The notes beneath the pieces were generated by a model. That model saw nothing but the letters and a program-made list of their open reading frames with translations. It ran no database searches and was not told where the DNA came from. From the NCBI RefSeq assembly GCF_026626335.1, contig NZ_JAPNTZ010000013.1, positions 1 to 64,000 on the forward strand: a stretch of DNA of 64,000 bases. Direction: 5' to 3'. Source of the DNA: Paractinoplanes pyxinae (lineage in GTDB: Bacteria > Actinomycetota > Actinomycetes > Mycobacteriales > Micromonosporaceae). Each line of letters opens with the position of its first letter. Positions within the stretch are counted from its first letter, which is position 1. Shown here piece after piece: positions 16,996-24,892 of the stretch. A program made the translations under genes and the position numbers.

Positions 16996-17988
16996 GTGAT
17001 CCGTCCTCGATCCCTGATCCTCGCCACCGCGGCGGCGCTGCTGGCCGGCGCCGCCGCGGTCGCCCTCACTCCCCCGGCCCAGGCCGCGGCCAGTTGTGCC
17101 AACGGCTACGTCGGCCTGACGTACGACGACGGGCCCAACCCGAGCACCACCACCTCGCTGCTGAACGCGTTACGCAGCAACGGTTTGCGGGCCACCATGT
17201 TCAACACCGGCCAGAACGCGGCGGCCAATCCCGGCCTGGTGGCGGCGCAGGTGTCGGCCGGCATGTGGGTCGGCAACCACAGCTACACCCACCCCCACAT
17301 GCTCACACTGAGCCAGTCGGCCATGTCGTCGGAGCTGTCGCGCACCCAGACGGCCATCCGCAACGGGGGCGGCGGCACCCCGACGATCTTCCGTCCCCCG
17401 TACGGCGAGACCAACGCGACGCTGCAGTCGGCCGCCTCGGCCCTCGGGCTGCGTACCGTGACCTGGGACGTCGACTCACAGGACTGGAACGGGGCCAGCA
17501 CCGCCGCGATCGTGCAGGCCGCCTCCCGCCTCACCAACGGCCAGCTGATCCTGATGCACGACAACTACCAGACGACCATCTCGGCCATCCCGCAGATCGC
17601 GGCCGGCCTGGCCCAGCGCGGCCTGTGCGCCGGCATGATCTCGTCCTCGACCGGCCGGGCCGTGGCGCCCAGCGGCGGGTCCGGCCCGACCAACCCCACC
17701 ACGCCGCCGCCCGGCAACGGCAGCTGCACCACCACGTACACCGCCGGGCAGCAGTGGCCGGACAGGTTCAACGGCTCGATCGCCGTGAACGGCAGCAGCA
17801 ACTGGGTCGTCACCGTGACGCTGCGGGCGCCGCAGCGCGTCATCGCCAGCTGGAACGCGTCGATCAGCACGGACAGCAGCGGGCTGGTGCTGACCGCACG
17901 GCCCAACGGCAACGGCAACACGTTCGGCCTCACCATTCAGCACGGCGGTAACTGGACCTGGCCGTCGCTGAGCTGCCGGGTGGGCTGA
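16996..17988 (+). CDS. Secreted polysaccharide deacetylase (CE4) with CBM2
   Basis: A 330-residue exported enzyme. A signal peptide ends near AQA30. The NodB domain (35-215) has TYDDGP (catalytic D44, metal D45), HSYTHP (metal His95 and His99), RPPYG (133-137), DVDSQDW and LMHD (His188), so all five CE4 motifs are intact. A Pro/Thr/Gly linker (222-243) leads to a family-2 cellulose-binding module (244-330) ending GNWTWPSLSCRVG. The layout is that of actinobacterial acetylxylan esterases or chitin-oligosaccharide deacetylases that work on plant wall. The start is GTG 16996. A LacI-type palindrome lies upstream and a hairpin downstream. Confidence 0.92.
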   Translation: MIRPRSLILATAAALLAGAAAVALTPPAQAAASCANGYVGLTYDDGPNPSTTTSLLNALRSNGLRATMFNTGQNAAANPGLVAAQVSAGMWVGNHSYTHPHMLTLSQSAMSSELSRTQTAIRNGGGGTPTIFRPPYGETNATLQSAASALGLRTVTWDVDSQDWNGASTAAIVQAASRLTNGQLILMHDNYQTTISAIPQIAAGLAQRGLCAGMISSSTGRAVAPSGGSGPTNPTTPPPGNGSCTTTYTAGQQWPDRFNGSIAVNGSSNWVVTVTLRAPQRVIASWNASISTDSSGLVLTARPNGNGNTFGLTIQHGGNWTWPSLSCRVG

Positions 17989-17998
17989 CGGGTCGAGC

Positions 17999-18026
17999 GT
18001 GGGGGTGCGCGTGCCGGCACCCCCAC
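17999..18026 (+). terminator. Terminator hairpin after deacetylase gene
   Basis: GTGGGGGTGC and GCACCCCCAC form a perfect 10-base stem with an eight-base loop, 11 bases after the deacetylase stop. No clear T-run follows. Confidence 0.6.
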
Positions 18027-18084
18027 ACTTGATCACCGGAGTGGCGTCTGTCCTTTCGTGTCCGATTCTCGTAGATTGGAGCGC

Positions 18085-18327
18085 ATGGCAACGAACTCAC
18101 TCCGCGGCGCTCTGCTGCGGTCGTTGCCGTTCCTGCTCCTGCTGCTGACGCTGGGCCTCGTGCGCATCGCGCCGGCTGCGGACTCCACTGCCGACGGTCG
18201 GTCCGACGAACTGGTCGAGGCCGAAGCCCGTACGTCGGCGCCGGTTGCCGACCGCACGCGGGCTCTCACCGCGCAGCGCACCGCCGGGGTTTCCGGCTCT
18301 CGCGCACCGCCTTTCCACACCGCCTGA
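18085..18327 (+). CDS. Small exported or membrane-anchored hypothetical protein
   Basis: Eighty residues starting MATNSLRGALLRSL, followed by a strong hydrophobic helix (PFLLLLLTLGLV) and an Ala-containing site, then a polar, charged tail rich in Asp, Glu, Thr and Arg. It could be a secreted peptide or a signal-anchored protein. TTGGAG lies four bases upstream of the ATG. No family is recognised. An alternative start at 18058 adds nine residues. Moderate doubt remains whether the gene is real. Confidence 0.45.
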   Translation: MATNSLRGALLRSLPFLLLLLTLGLVRIAPAADSTADGRSDELVEAEARTSAPVADRTRALTAQRTAGVSGSRAPPFHTA

Positions 18328-18497
18328 TCACGCGCTGACGGCCCTCGCGGCCGTGCCCGTGGTCGCTGCTTCCGCGCCCCCGGCTCACCTGTGTCCCGGC
18401 CCGCGCGGACCCGATCAGCCTTCGGCGGCGTGGCCCTGTCCGCGTTCCCGTCGGCGCCCAGCCCGACTTTCTCCCGAGCGGACAGGACTACCTGGCG

Positions 18498-19277
18498 ATG
18501 AACAACGTTGTTGCGGAAATGCTGCTGACCACCCCGGCCCCGGCCGCCATCTGGGCCACCCTGTGGATCCTGACCCTGCCCGCCATGCTGCTGCTGGCCA
18601 GCCCGCGGGCCATGCGCAACCCCTGGCAGACGCTGCGCGAGACGGTCGGCTGGCTGCGCGACCGCACCGAGGAGCGCCGCGAACTGGCCCTCGAAGCCAT
18701 CGCGGCCACCCAGTTCGCCGAGGAGGTGCGGGTCGCCGCCGACCGCGCCGCCCTGGCCGCCGACCGCTGGCAGGAGCGCTGGGAGCAGACGACCGACGAG
18801 GTGACCGACGCCTGGCAGGCCTGGCTGGACGCCGACGCCCGCCTGCGCACCCGCCGGGCCGGGGCCGTGTTCGGCACCCCGTGGAGCGCCCAGACCCCCA
18901 CCGAGTACGCGGCCCGCGAACGCTTCCTGCACAAGGCCGTCCGCACCGCCGCCGACCAGGGCTGGCTGCCCGCCGCCGCCGTGGCCGACGCCCTGGCCGG
19001 CCGGGCCGGCTGGGACGCCCGCCTGCACCCGCTGGAGCAGGAACTGGTCGTCCTGCGCGCCGCCGCCGGCCACCTGCGCGACCACTACGAGCGCGCCGTG
19101 GCCGCCGAGCAGTCCGCCGCCCACGACGCCGAACTGGCCCGCCGCACCCGCGACAGCCTCCGCCAGGAGTCCTGGACGGCCACCGCCCGAGCCGCCGAAC
19201 TGCGCCACCACCTGCCCGCCGAGCTGACCACCGCCGAGCCCGCGACCAAGCGCGCCCTCGCCGCCGCCTGGCGCTGA
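18498..19277 (+). CDS. Membrane-anchored coiled-coil hypothetical protein
   Basis: A 259-residue protein with one N-terminal membrane helix (AAIWATLWILTLPAMLLLAS) and then almost entirely Ala/Arg/Glu helix with heptad spacing (about 50-125 and 170-255), suggesting a cytoplasmic coiled coil held at the membrane. A short central segment with TEYAARERFLHKAV separates the two. I do not recognise the family. It stands alone, with no overlap with its neighbours; the 170 bases upstream show no other gene. Confidence 0.65.
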   Translation: MNNVVAEMLLTTPAPAAIWATLWILTLPAMLLLASPRAMRNPWQTLRETVGWLRDRTEERRELALEAIAATQFAEEVRVAADRAALAADRWQERWEQTTDEVTDAWQAWLDADARLRTRRAGAVFGTPWSAQTPTEYAARERFLHKAVRTAADQGWLPAAAVADALAGRAGWDARLHPLEQELVVLRAAAGHLRDHYERAVAAEQSAAHDAELARRTRDSLRQESWTATARAAELRHHLPAELTTAEPATKRALAAAWR

Positions 19278-19394
19278 CCCGCTCTGATCTCCGCAGCGGC
19301 GCTCCGATCCCACGGTGGGTCTCTGTTATTTGGGCCCGTAGAGGCCCGCTGAACGGGCCAGTGGCGGCCGCTCGCCGGCGTTAGCCTGCGGGGC

Positions 19395-19778
19395 ATGGCA
19401 ACGCACTGGACCATCGGCGCCGACGCCGCCGACCCGCACCGCCTGGCCGCCTTCTGGGCCGAGGCGCTGGGCTACATCGCCGAGCCCGGCTACGACGACC
19501 CCGACGGCGCCTCCCTCATCGACCCCGACGGCCGCGGCCCCGCGATCAGCTTCCTGCGGGTGCCCGAGCCCAAGACCGCCAAGAACCGCTTCCACATAGA
19601 CATCCGAGTGGCCGGCGAACCCCCATGGAACATGCCCGAGCGCGAACAACTGATCCGAGCCAAGGTCGAAGCCCTCCGAGCGGCCGGCGCCACCGAACTA
19701 AGAGACGAGTTCTACGGCGACGACCTCGGCCACGTGGTCATGCTCGACCCCGAAGGCAACGAATTCTGCGTCGCCTGA
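19395..19778 (+). CDS. VOC (glyoxalase-like) domain protein
   Basis: A 127-residue single-domain protein of the vicinal-oxygen-chelate fold: DPHRLAAFWAEALGY opens the first beta-alpha-beta-beta-beta module, HIDIRV and HVVMLDPEGNEFCV carry the usual metal-site strands of the second. Substrate unknown; this subgroup of actinobacterial glyoxalase-like proteins is mostly uncharacterised. The ATG is at 19395 with TAGCCT about ten bases upstream, so the message may be leaderless. Confidence 0.85.
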   Translation: MATHWTIGADAADPHRLAAFWAEALGYIAEPGYDDPDGASLIDPDGRGPAISFLRVPEPKTAKNRFHIDIRVAGEPPWNMPEREQLIRAKVEALRAAGATELRDEFYGDDLGHVVMLDPEGNEFCVA

Positions 19779-19798
19779 AGGGGCGCCGAGCACGCCGG

Positions 19799-20650
19799 CT
19801 AGAGGGCCTGCGCGAGGTTCCATTCGTAGCGACGCCCCTCGGGTGAGGGGTCGGTCCAGACGATCACCCAGCCCCCGCCCTCACGCACCTCGGGCGAGCC
19901 GATCCGGCCGAACCGGTGCAGTTCCTCGACACTCGGCGCCTTGTCGCTTTTCGGGAAGACGAAGCGAACGGTCAGCTCGCTGAGAACGGAGTTGTCGCCG
20001 TTGCCGGCTGGGAGCCGGTCGTTCCAGACGAGGTGGTCGTAGCCACGCTTGCGCAGCGGCGCCCACAGTCCACGCGAGCAATAGCTGATCTGCCAGGTGA
20101 AAGGCTCGGTCAAACCCGGATCGAAGACCAGCCAGACGCGGGGCTTCTCGGTCGGCCGCAGCGGCAGAGGGGTGATTCCCCCGTTGGGCCGGTCCAGCGC
20201 CCATTTCAGTCCGATGTCGTCCAGGCCGATGATGCGGTCGTTGCCATAGGGCACGATCGGCCGGATCGCACGCTGGGTCACTCGTGGCTTCGGGGTGGTG
20301 CGGCGGCGCTCAAGGATCGTGTCGCCGTCGTCGTCCGCACCGATGGTGACAGTCAACTCGAGGCTTTCGGCGTAGATCGGCCCTTCCTGGTCGATGATCC
20401 GGTCGATCGCTTCGACGTAACGCTGGTGCGCGATCTGCTGGGCAGCCAGTTCCTGCCGCAGCTTCCCGCCGACGCGGACGTAACGCAGCAGCGAGTACCG
20501 GATGATCAGGTACAGCAGGCAGGCGGATCCGAGACCGGCGAGGATGAACCGGCCGACTCCGGTGGGCCAGCCGTACAACTGGGCCACGCCCGACCCCAGC
20601 CCGACCACCAGCGCCACGAAGCCGATGAATTCCTGTAGCAGCTTCCGCAC
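19799..20650 (-). CDS. Two-helix membrane protein, unknown function
   Basis: A 283-residue protein beginning with two hydrophobic helices (FIGFVALVVGLGSGV and FILAGLGSACLLYLIIRY), then a coiled segment with KLRQELAAQQIAHQRYVEAIDRII, and a C-terminal beta-rich domain of about 190 residues that contains several Trp and Arg (WLVFDPGL, RYEWNLAQAL). The hydrophobic part at the N-terminus points to a membrane-held cytoplasmic sensor or scaffold. No family is recognised. Upstream is a low-GC gap with a palindrome. Confidence 0.6.
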   Translation of the reverse strand: MRKLLQEFIGFVALVVGLGSGVAQLYGWPTGVGRFILAGLGSACLLYLIIRYSLLRYVRVGGKLRQELAAQQIAHQRYVEAIDRIIDQEGPIYAESLELTVTIGADDDGDTILERRRTTPKPRVTQRAIRPIVPYGNDRIIGLDDIGLKWALDRPNGGITPLPLRPTEKPRVWLVFDPGLTEPFTWQISYCSRGLWAPLRKRGYDHLVWNDRLPAGNGDNSVLSELTVRFVFPKSDKAPSVEELHRFGRIGSPEVREGGGWVIVWTDPSPEGRRYEWNLAQAL

Positions 20651-20725
20651 GTGCGGCTCCCACGGATCTCTGGATCACCCATGGTGCCGAATACGCCATC
20701 TCGCCCGCATCACTCGCGACGGTGA

Positions 20726-20740
20726 TTGTGCGCCGCACAA
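20726..20740. promoter_or_regulatory. 15-base palindrome in divergent promoter gap
   Basis: TTGTGCG-C-CGCACAA is a perfect palindrome with a single central base. It lies in the 217-base gap between the minus-strand two-helix protein and the plus-strand small ORF, a stretch lower in GC than its surroundings. No regulator is adjacent. Confidence 0.35.
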
Positions 20741-20867
20741 CCGGCATGGCCAAGATATTCACGTGCTCATCGTTGTGATCTCGAATCGTGGCGTCGCATC
20801 CTTGCGGTGGACATTGAATTGACTCAGATCTTTGGAGTCGACGGATCACCGGAGGGTGGAGATCCAC

Positions 20868-21056
20868 ATGCCGCGACTGTCGAACGGCCGTTCGCCACAA
20901 TCAGCCGACGGCGGCGAAGGCGGGAGCTTCATGCACAGTTTGTTCGCGGCGCCGAGCGCCATCTCGGAGAAACTGACCGACGCCGGCCTGCTCGCCGTCA
21001 CCCTGTCCTTGTCGGCGGTCCTGGTAGTCATGGTGGCCGCCGCCGTGGCTGTGTAG
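20868..21056 (+). CDS. Small membrane peptide
   Basis: Sixty-two residues from the ATG at 20868, preceded by GGAGGGTGGAG. A polar N-terminus with GGEGGSF is followed by a C-terminal membrane helix (LLAVTLSLSAVLVVMVAAAVAV) that runs to the stop. A shorter form could start at ATG 20931. It ends 17 bases before a strong hairpin that it shares with a convergent tiny ORF. Function unknown. Confidence 0.45.
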   Translation: MPRLSNGRSPQSADGGEGGSFMHSLFAAPSAISEKLTDAGLLAVTLSLSAVLVVMVAAAVAV

Positions 21057-21072
21057 CCGGGCGGAAAGCAGC

Positions 21073-21096
21073 GAAGCCGCCCATCGGGGCGGCTTC
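21073..21096. terminator. Bidirectional hairpin between two tiny convergent ORFs
   Basis: GAAGCCGCCC and GGGCGGCTTC form a perfect 10-base stem with loop ATCG. It lies 17 bases after the plus-strand membrane peptide and 22 bases after the minus-strand 17-residue ORF, so it could end both. Confidence 0.6.
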
Positions 21097-21118
21097 AGAG
21101 CGGGCGGATCACATGCGC

Positions 21119-21172
21119 TCAGCGGAAATTGCCGCCCTCGCCGCCGTGCCGGACATCAGTCGAAGTCGCCAT
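21119..21172 (-). CDS. Candidate 17-residue peptide gene
   Basis: On the minus strand the ORF reads MATSTDVRHGGEGGNFR. It has a GAGAAGGA ribosome site seven bases before the ATG and a strong terminator hairpin 22 bases after the stop, which is better signal than most random ORFs this small. It could be a leader peptide, RiPP precursor or toxin-like peptide; no modifying enzyme is nearby. The rest of the 21057-21356 interval shows nothing else. Confidence 0.35.
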   Translation of the reverse strand: MATSTDVRHGGEGGNFR

Positions 21173-21356
21173 GACAAGATCCTTCTCTCGATTCGGTCAC
21201 GCCATTTCCCGCAGTGGTGAAAATGGCGCCACGGGAGGCTACCGGATGCCCAACGAATGGTCGCGCATCACCGATGTCACCCGGACAGGCCGAATCTACT
21301 GACCGAACAGCCGGGCTGCAGGCGAACCTGCGACCCGGCCGCTTCCGTGGTCTTTG

Positions 21357-22181
21357 TCAGGGGCGGGTGAGCAGGCAGCCGGACTTGTTGAGGTCGATCG
21401 TGCGGGTCGAGGTCAGGCACGTGGTGAACCAGTAGGTCTGTTCGCCGTAGCTTTGGCCCTGGTAGGCCCTTGTCGTGCCGTCGGCGGCTACCTCGCAGGG
21501 GTTGTTCAGGGTGCACATCTGGCCGTCGTCGTTGCCGGTGTTGTTGATTCCTACGATCTGGTTGGTCGCGGCGTTGAGGATCGGGGAGCCGGACGTGCCG
21601 TGGATGGTGTCGCAGGCGGTGTCGTAGCGGATCGAGTCGCGCCACGTCCATTCGCCCTCGCGCAGCTGGGGGACGAAGCTGTCGATCTTGCAGTTCCAGA
21701 TCCGCTTCCAGTAGCTGGACGGGATGCCGATGCTGATGCCGGCGGCCGGGCGGCTGCTCGCGATGGTCAATGCGGTCGCCCCGTACCGGCTCGACAGCGT
21801 CGCGTAGGTGCTGGTGAGGCGGTACAGCGCCACGTCGGTGCCGGTCATCGTGGCGTAGAGGACGCGGTCGGCGCGGACCGTGCCGAGGCTGCCGCCGCTG
21901 CTGTTGAGCAGGGAGCCGGACCGGCTGGAGGTGCGGTTCTGCAGCACCTGGCCGGCGCTGAGGAAGCCGCCCTCGTAGCAGTGCCCGTTGGTCAGCATCA
22001 TCGCCCGGTCACTGCTGACCGAGGACGGGTACCGCACGAGCGAGGCCGAGCAGTTGTTCAACGCGATGGTGGACGCCAGCGTGGTGGCGGCGACCGCCTG
22101 GGCGGGGGCCGGCCCGGCCACGACGCCGGTGATGGCGGCGGCGGTGGCGGCGGCGAGGGCGAAAGCACGTCGTAAGCGCAT
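21357..22181 (-). CDS. Secreted trypsin-like serine protease
   Basis: A 274-residue protein with a Sec signal peptide (about 1-33, ending in AQAVA). The trypsin-fold triad is complete: His67 in TNGHC, Asp116 in GTDVALYRL and Ser198 in GTSGSP; cysteines at about 44, 68, 164, 190 suit disulfides. It acts outside the cell, probably as a general protease. An upstream ATG at 22205 would add eight residues before the signal. It diverges from the gasdermin-like gene, but export makes it an unlikely activator of that protein. Confidence 0.85.
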   Translation of the reverse strand: MRLRRAFALAAATAAAITGVVAGPAPAQAVAATTLASTIALNNCSASLVRYPSSVSSDRAMMLTNGHCYEGGFLSAGQVLQNRTSSRSGSLLNSSGGSLGTVRADRVLYATMTGTDVALYRLTSTYATLSSRYGATALTIASSRPAAGISIGIPSSYWKRIWNCKIDSFVPQLREGEWTWRDSIRYDTACDTIHGTSGSPILNAATNQIVGINNTGNDDGQMCTLNNPCEVAADGTTRAYQGQSYGEQTYWFTTCLTSTRTIDLNKSGCLLTRP

Positions 22182-22281
22182 GGTTCGCACAGTGGCACCG
22201 CGCATTTAGGCCTGTCAATCTATAGCGCCCGGGTCATATCCCCCGGCCGGTCCGTTGTGCACGGACGCGGACCGGGCCAGG

Positions 22282-23007
22282 ATGAGCCCCATGGGCACCG
22301 CGAGGAAGTTCAACCGGATCCTGCATTCCGAGCTTGACGTGCACGCGGCCTGGGTGCCCGTGACCAACACGTTCGCGCTGGGCGACTACGGCGTCTTCAG
22401 CGACGGTGTCTTCGTCAAGATGGGCAACATCGCCGAGCACGGGATCACCTTTTCGACCGCCTCGGGCGCGCCGGCCCGATTGCGGTTCCGGTCCGACGGC
22501 GTACGCGTGACGAAGTTCGTGGCCGGCGCCGAGGTGCCCAATATTCCGCAGGTCGACCTGGAAGCGTCGATCCGCATCGAATTCTCCACCGCGGATTCGT
22601 TCTACGTCGACGCCCCGGTGCTCTCGGTCGAGTCGATCGAGGACGTGGCCCGGGTCGGCGCCGCCCTGCGCGAGGTCGAGGGGTGGCGCCGGAAGTACAA
22701 GGTGGTCTTCTCGACGTACACGGGCCAGGGTTGCACCGTCATCTCGTCGCGCAAGGCCAACTCGACCTTCGAGCTGAGCGCCACCGCCGACGTCCTGCAC
22801 CTGCTCGAGCTGGGCAAGGCGAACGGCGGCATCACGCTGTCCGGCGAGTCGGCGGCCGGGCTGGAGGTCATCGGGGCGACCGGCGTCGTCGGGCTGCGCC
22901 TGTTCAAGCTGCGCCTGTTCACCGGCAGCACCGACATCCTGCGCGACCAGGAGAAGGGCGACCTGATCGAGTACGAGGACGAGGGCGACCCGGAGGACGA
23001 CCTCTGA
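22282..23007 (+). CDS. Candidate bacterial gasdermin-like effector
   Basis: A 241-residue beta-rich protein without signal peptide or membrane helix. The order of elements fits gasdermin N-terminal pore-forming domains: a strand ending FYVDAPVLSVES, a helix IEDVARVGAALREVEGW, the strand YKVVFSTYTGQGCTV (compare YVVTEV in animal gasdermins), a Ser-rich strand, and a last strand pair GLRLFKLRLF, followed by an acidic tail of about 25 residues. Bacterial gasdermins are this size, end in a short inhibitory tail, and are encoded beside the protease that cuts it; here a CHAT protease starts one base after the stop. Start could be 22282, 22291 or TTG 22255, which would place Cys at position 2. The family call is by eye. 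Confidence 0.5.
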   Translation: MSPMGTARKFNRILHSELDVHAAWVPVTNTFALGDYGVFSDGVFVKMGNIAEHGITFSTASGAPARLRFRSDGVRVTKFVAGAEVPNIPQVDLEASIRIEFSTADSFYVDAPVLSVESIEDVARVGAALREVEGWRRKYKVVFSTYTGQGCTVISSRKANSTFELSATADVLHLLELGKANGGITLSGESAAGLEVIGATGVVGLRLFKLRLFTGSTDILRDQEKGDLIEYEDEGDPEDDL

Positions 23008-23008
23008 C

Positions 23009-24892
23009 ATGCGGTCCGACCTGATCGAGTTCTTCCGCTTCGACGACCAGGACTCGGGCATGCTGCGGCGCGGCGACCGGTTCCTGCGGGCCCGCGGCAA
23101 CGAGCCGGTCACCGAGGTCGAGATCCCGATCCAGCACCGCGACTTCCTGCGCCGCCTGGACCAGCTGCGGTACCAGGTGCAGCACGACTCCGACCGCCGG
23201 GACGAGGCCCTGCGGGCGCTGGCCGAGGTGGTCACCCAGGTGCTCGGGGTGTGCGCGACGCCGGACGAGCCGACCCAGATCGACCTGGTGACCAATGCGG
23301 CCGAGCTCAGTGCCCTGCCGTTTGAGCTGGCCCACGACGCCGACGACCGGCCGGTGTTCGCGGTGTCCGAGCCGCCTTTGGTGCTCACCAGGCGGGTGCG
23401 CACCGGCACGCACGGCACCCGCCACGTCTGGTGGTCCACGCCGCGCGTGCTGTTCGCGGCGGCCTCTCTGCCGGGGGCGGGCGAGCCGGTGCCGATCGAG
23501 CCGCACCGGGCCGCGCTGCGTGACGCGCTCAAGCCGTGGAGCGAGCCCCTGCCGGTCGAGGGCATGAACGACGCGGTCCGCGACAACCGCCGCGTGCTGA
23601 CCACTCTGGAACGGGCGAGCCTGGGCCGTATCCGGTCGGCTGCGCTGGCCGCGGCGGCCGAGGGCCGGCCCTACACGCATCTGCACGTGCTGGCCCACGG
23701 CTGCGACGTCGGCGACCAGTTCGAGCCCGCGTTCGGCGTCGCGCTGTTCGCCGACGACGGCAAGAGCCGGGCCGCGGTCACCCCGGACGAGCTGCGGGCG
23801 GTGATCCAGTCGATCGAGCCGGGTCCGGTGGTGGTCACGCTGGCAGTGTGCGACGGCGGCAACGAGTCGAACAGCGTGACCGGCGGCGGCAGCCTGGCTC
23901 ACGAGTTGCACCGGTCGGGCGTACCCGTCGTCCTTGCTTCGCAGTTTCCGCTCACCTTCGCCGGTTCGACGACGTTCGCCCGGCAGTTCTACGGCGACCT
24001 GCTGGCCGGCGGCGACGTGCGCACGGCGCTGCACAAGACCCGCTCCCGGCTGCACCACGAGGGCGCGGACTCCAAGCACGACTGGGCCAGTCTGGTCGCG
24101 TACGTGCAATTGCCCGAGGACTACCAGGACAGGCTGTACGAGGTGGCCATGCAGGCCGAGATGGCCTCGCTGCGCACCGCCCAGCTGTGGTCGGACAGGC
24201 TGATCAGGGAGGGCATCACCGACGAGGCCGCGTTCGAGACGGTGGCCGAGCAGCTGCGGTCGCGGATCGCCTCGCTGACCCGCTACGTCGAGGGCCCGGT
24301 GGCCGAGCCGGCCGAGGCGGCCCGGCTGGAGAACATCGGCGTCCTCGGCAGCGCCCAGAAACGCTACGCCGAGCTCTCGTTCCACCGCGGTGACCCGGAA
24401 GCCGCCCGCGCCGCCCTGCACGAGGCGCACCGCTGGTACCGGCGCGGCTTCACCCGCAGCCTCTCGCACCATTGGCACGGCGTGCAGTCCCTGTCGACCG
24501 AGGCGGTGCTCACCGGCGGCATCGAGAGGCCGGGCCAGTGGTACGCCGCGGTGGAGGCCGCCGAGTCCGATGACGACGACGTCTACGCCCCCGGCTCGCT
24601 GGCCGAGCTCTGCCTGCTGGCCCCGCTGGCCGGGTTGCCTCCGGCGCTGGAGCAGGCTGAATTGCGGCTGGCCGAGCTGGTGGCCGGGGCCGGCCCGATC
24701 CCGGTCGACTCCACCCGCCGCCAGCTCACCCGCTACGTCCGCTGGTGGACGCGGGGGCACGGCTACTTCCCGGGCTACGCCGGGGGCGATCTGGCCGCCG
24801 GGGCGTCGCGGCTGCTCGAGCGGCTCAGGGCGTTGCCGGCACCATCCAGTCCAGCACCGGAGTTCCCTGAAGAGTCACCAGAACGCACATGA
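23009..24892 (+). CDS. CHAT-domain caspase-like protease
   Basis: A 627-residue cytoplasmic protein. The CHAT domain spans about 90-370 with the catalytic dyad His230 (LHVLAHG) and Cys281 (TLAVCDGG), followed by the typical SGVPVVLASQFPLT strand and an AxxFYGDLLAGGDVRTAL helix. Residues 370-627 are helical (PAEAARLENIGVLGS, HRGDPEAARAALHEAHRWYRRG) and TPR-like; they may sense the trigger. The ATG is one base after the upstream stop, so both genes form one unit. In known systems such proteases cut gasdermin tails during phage defence. The last 68 bases overlap the lactate permease gene tail to tail. Confidence 0.88.
   Translation: MRSDLIEFFRFDDQDSGMLRRGDRFLRARGNEPVTEVEIPIQHRDFLRRLDQLRYQVQHDSDRRDEALRALAEVVTQVLGVCATPDEPTQIDLVTNAAELSALPFELAHDADDRPVFAVSEPPLVLTRRVRTGTHGTRHVWWSTPRVLFAAASLPGAGEPVPIEPHRAALRDALKPWSEPLPVEGMNDAVRDNRRVLTTLERASLGRIRSAALAAAAEGRPYTHLHVLAHGCDVGDQFEPAFGVALFADDGKSRAAVTPDELRAVIQSIEPGPVVVTLAVCDGGNESNSVTGGGSLAHELHRSGVPVVLASQFPLTFAGSTTFARQFYGDLLAGGDVRTALHKTRSRLHHEGADSKHDWASLVAYVQLPEDYQDRLYEVAMQAEMASLRTAQLWSDRLIREGITDEAAFETVAEQLRSRIASLTRYVEGPVAEPAEAARLENIGVLGSAQKRYAELSFHRGDPEAARAALHEAHRWYRRGFTRSLSHHWHGVQSLSTEAVLTGGIERPGQWYAAVEAAESDDDDVYAPGSLAELCLLAPLAGLPPALEQAELRLAELVAGAGPIPVDSTRRQLTRYVRWWTRGHGYFPGYAGGDLAAGASRLLERLRALPAPSSPAPEFPEESPERT

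Noticed and set aside
21357..22181. Trypsin-like protease as activator of the gasdermin-like protein
   Set aside because: It is on the opposite strand and has a signal peptide, so it acts outside, whereas known activators are cytoplasmic; the CHAT protein is the better partner.
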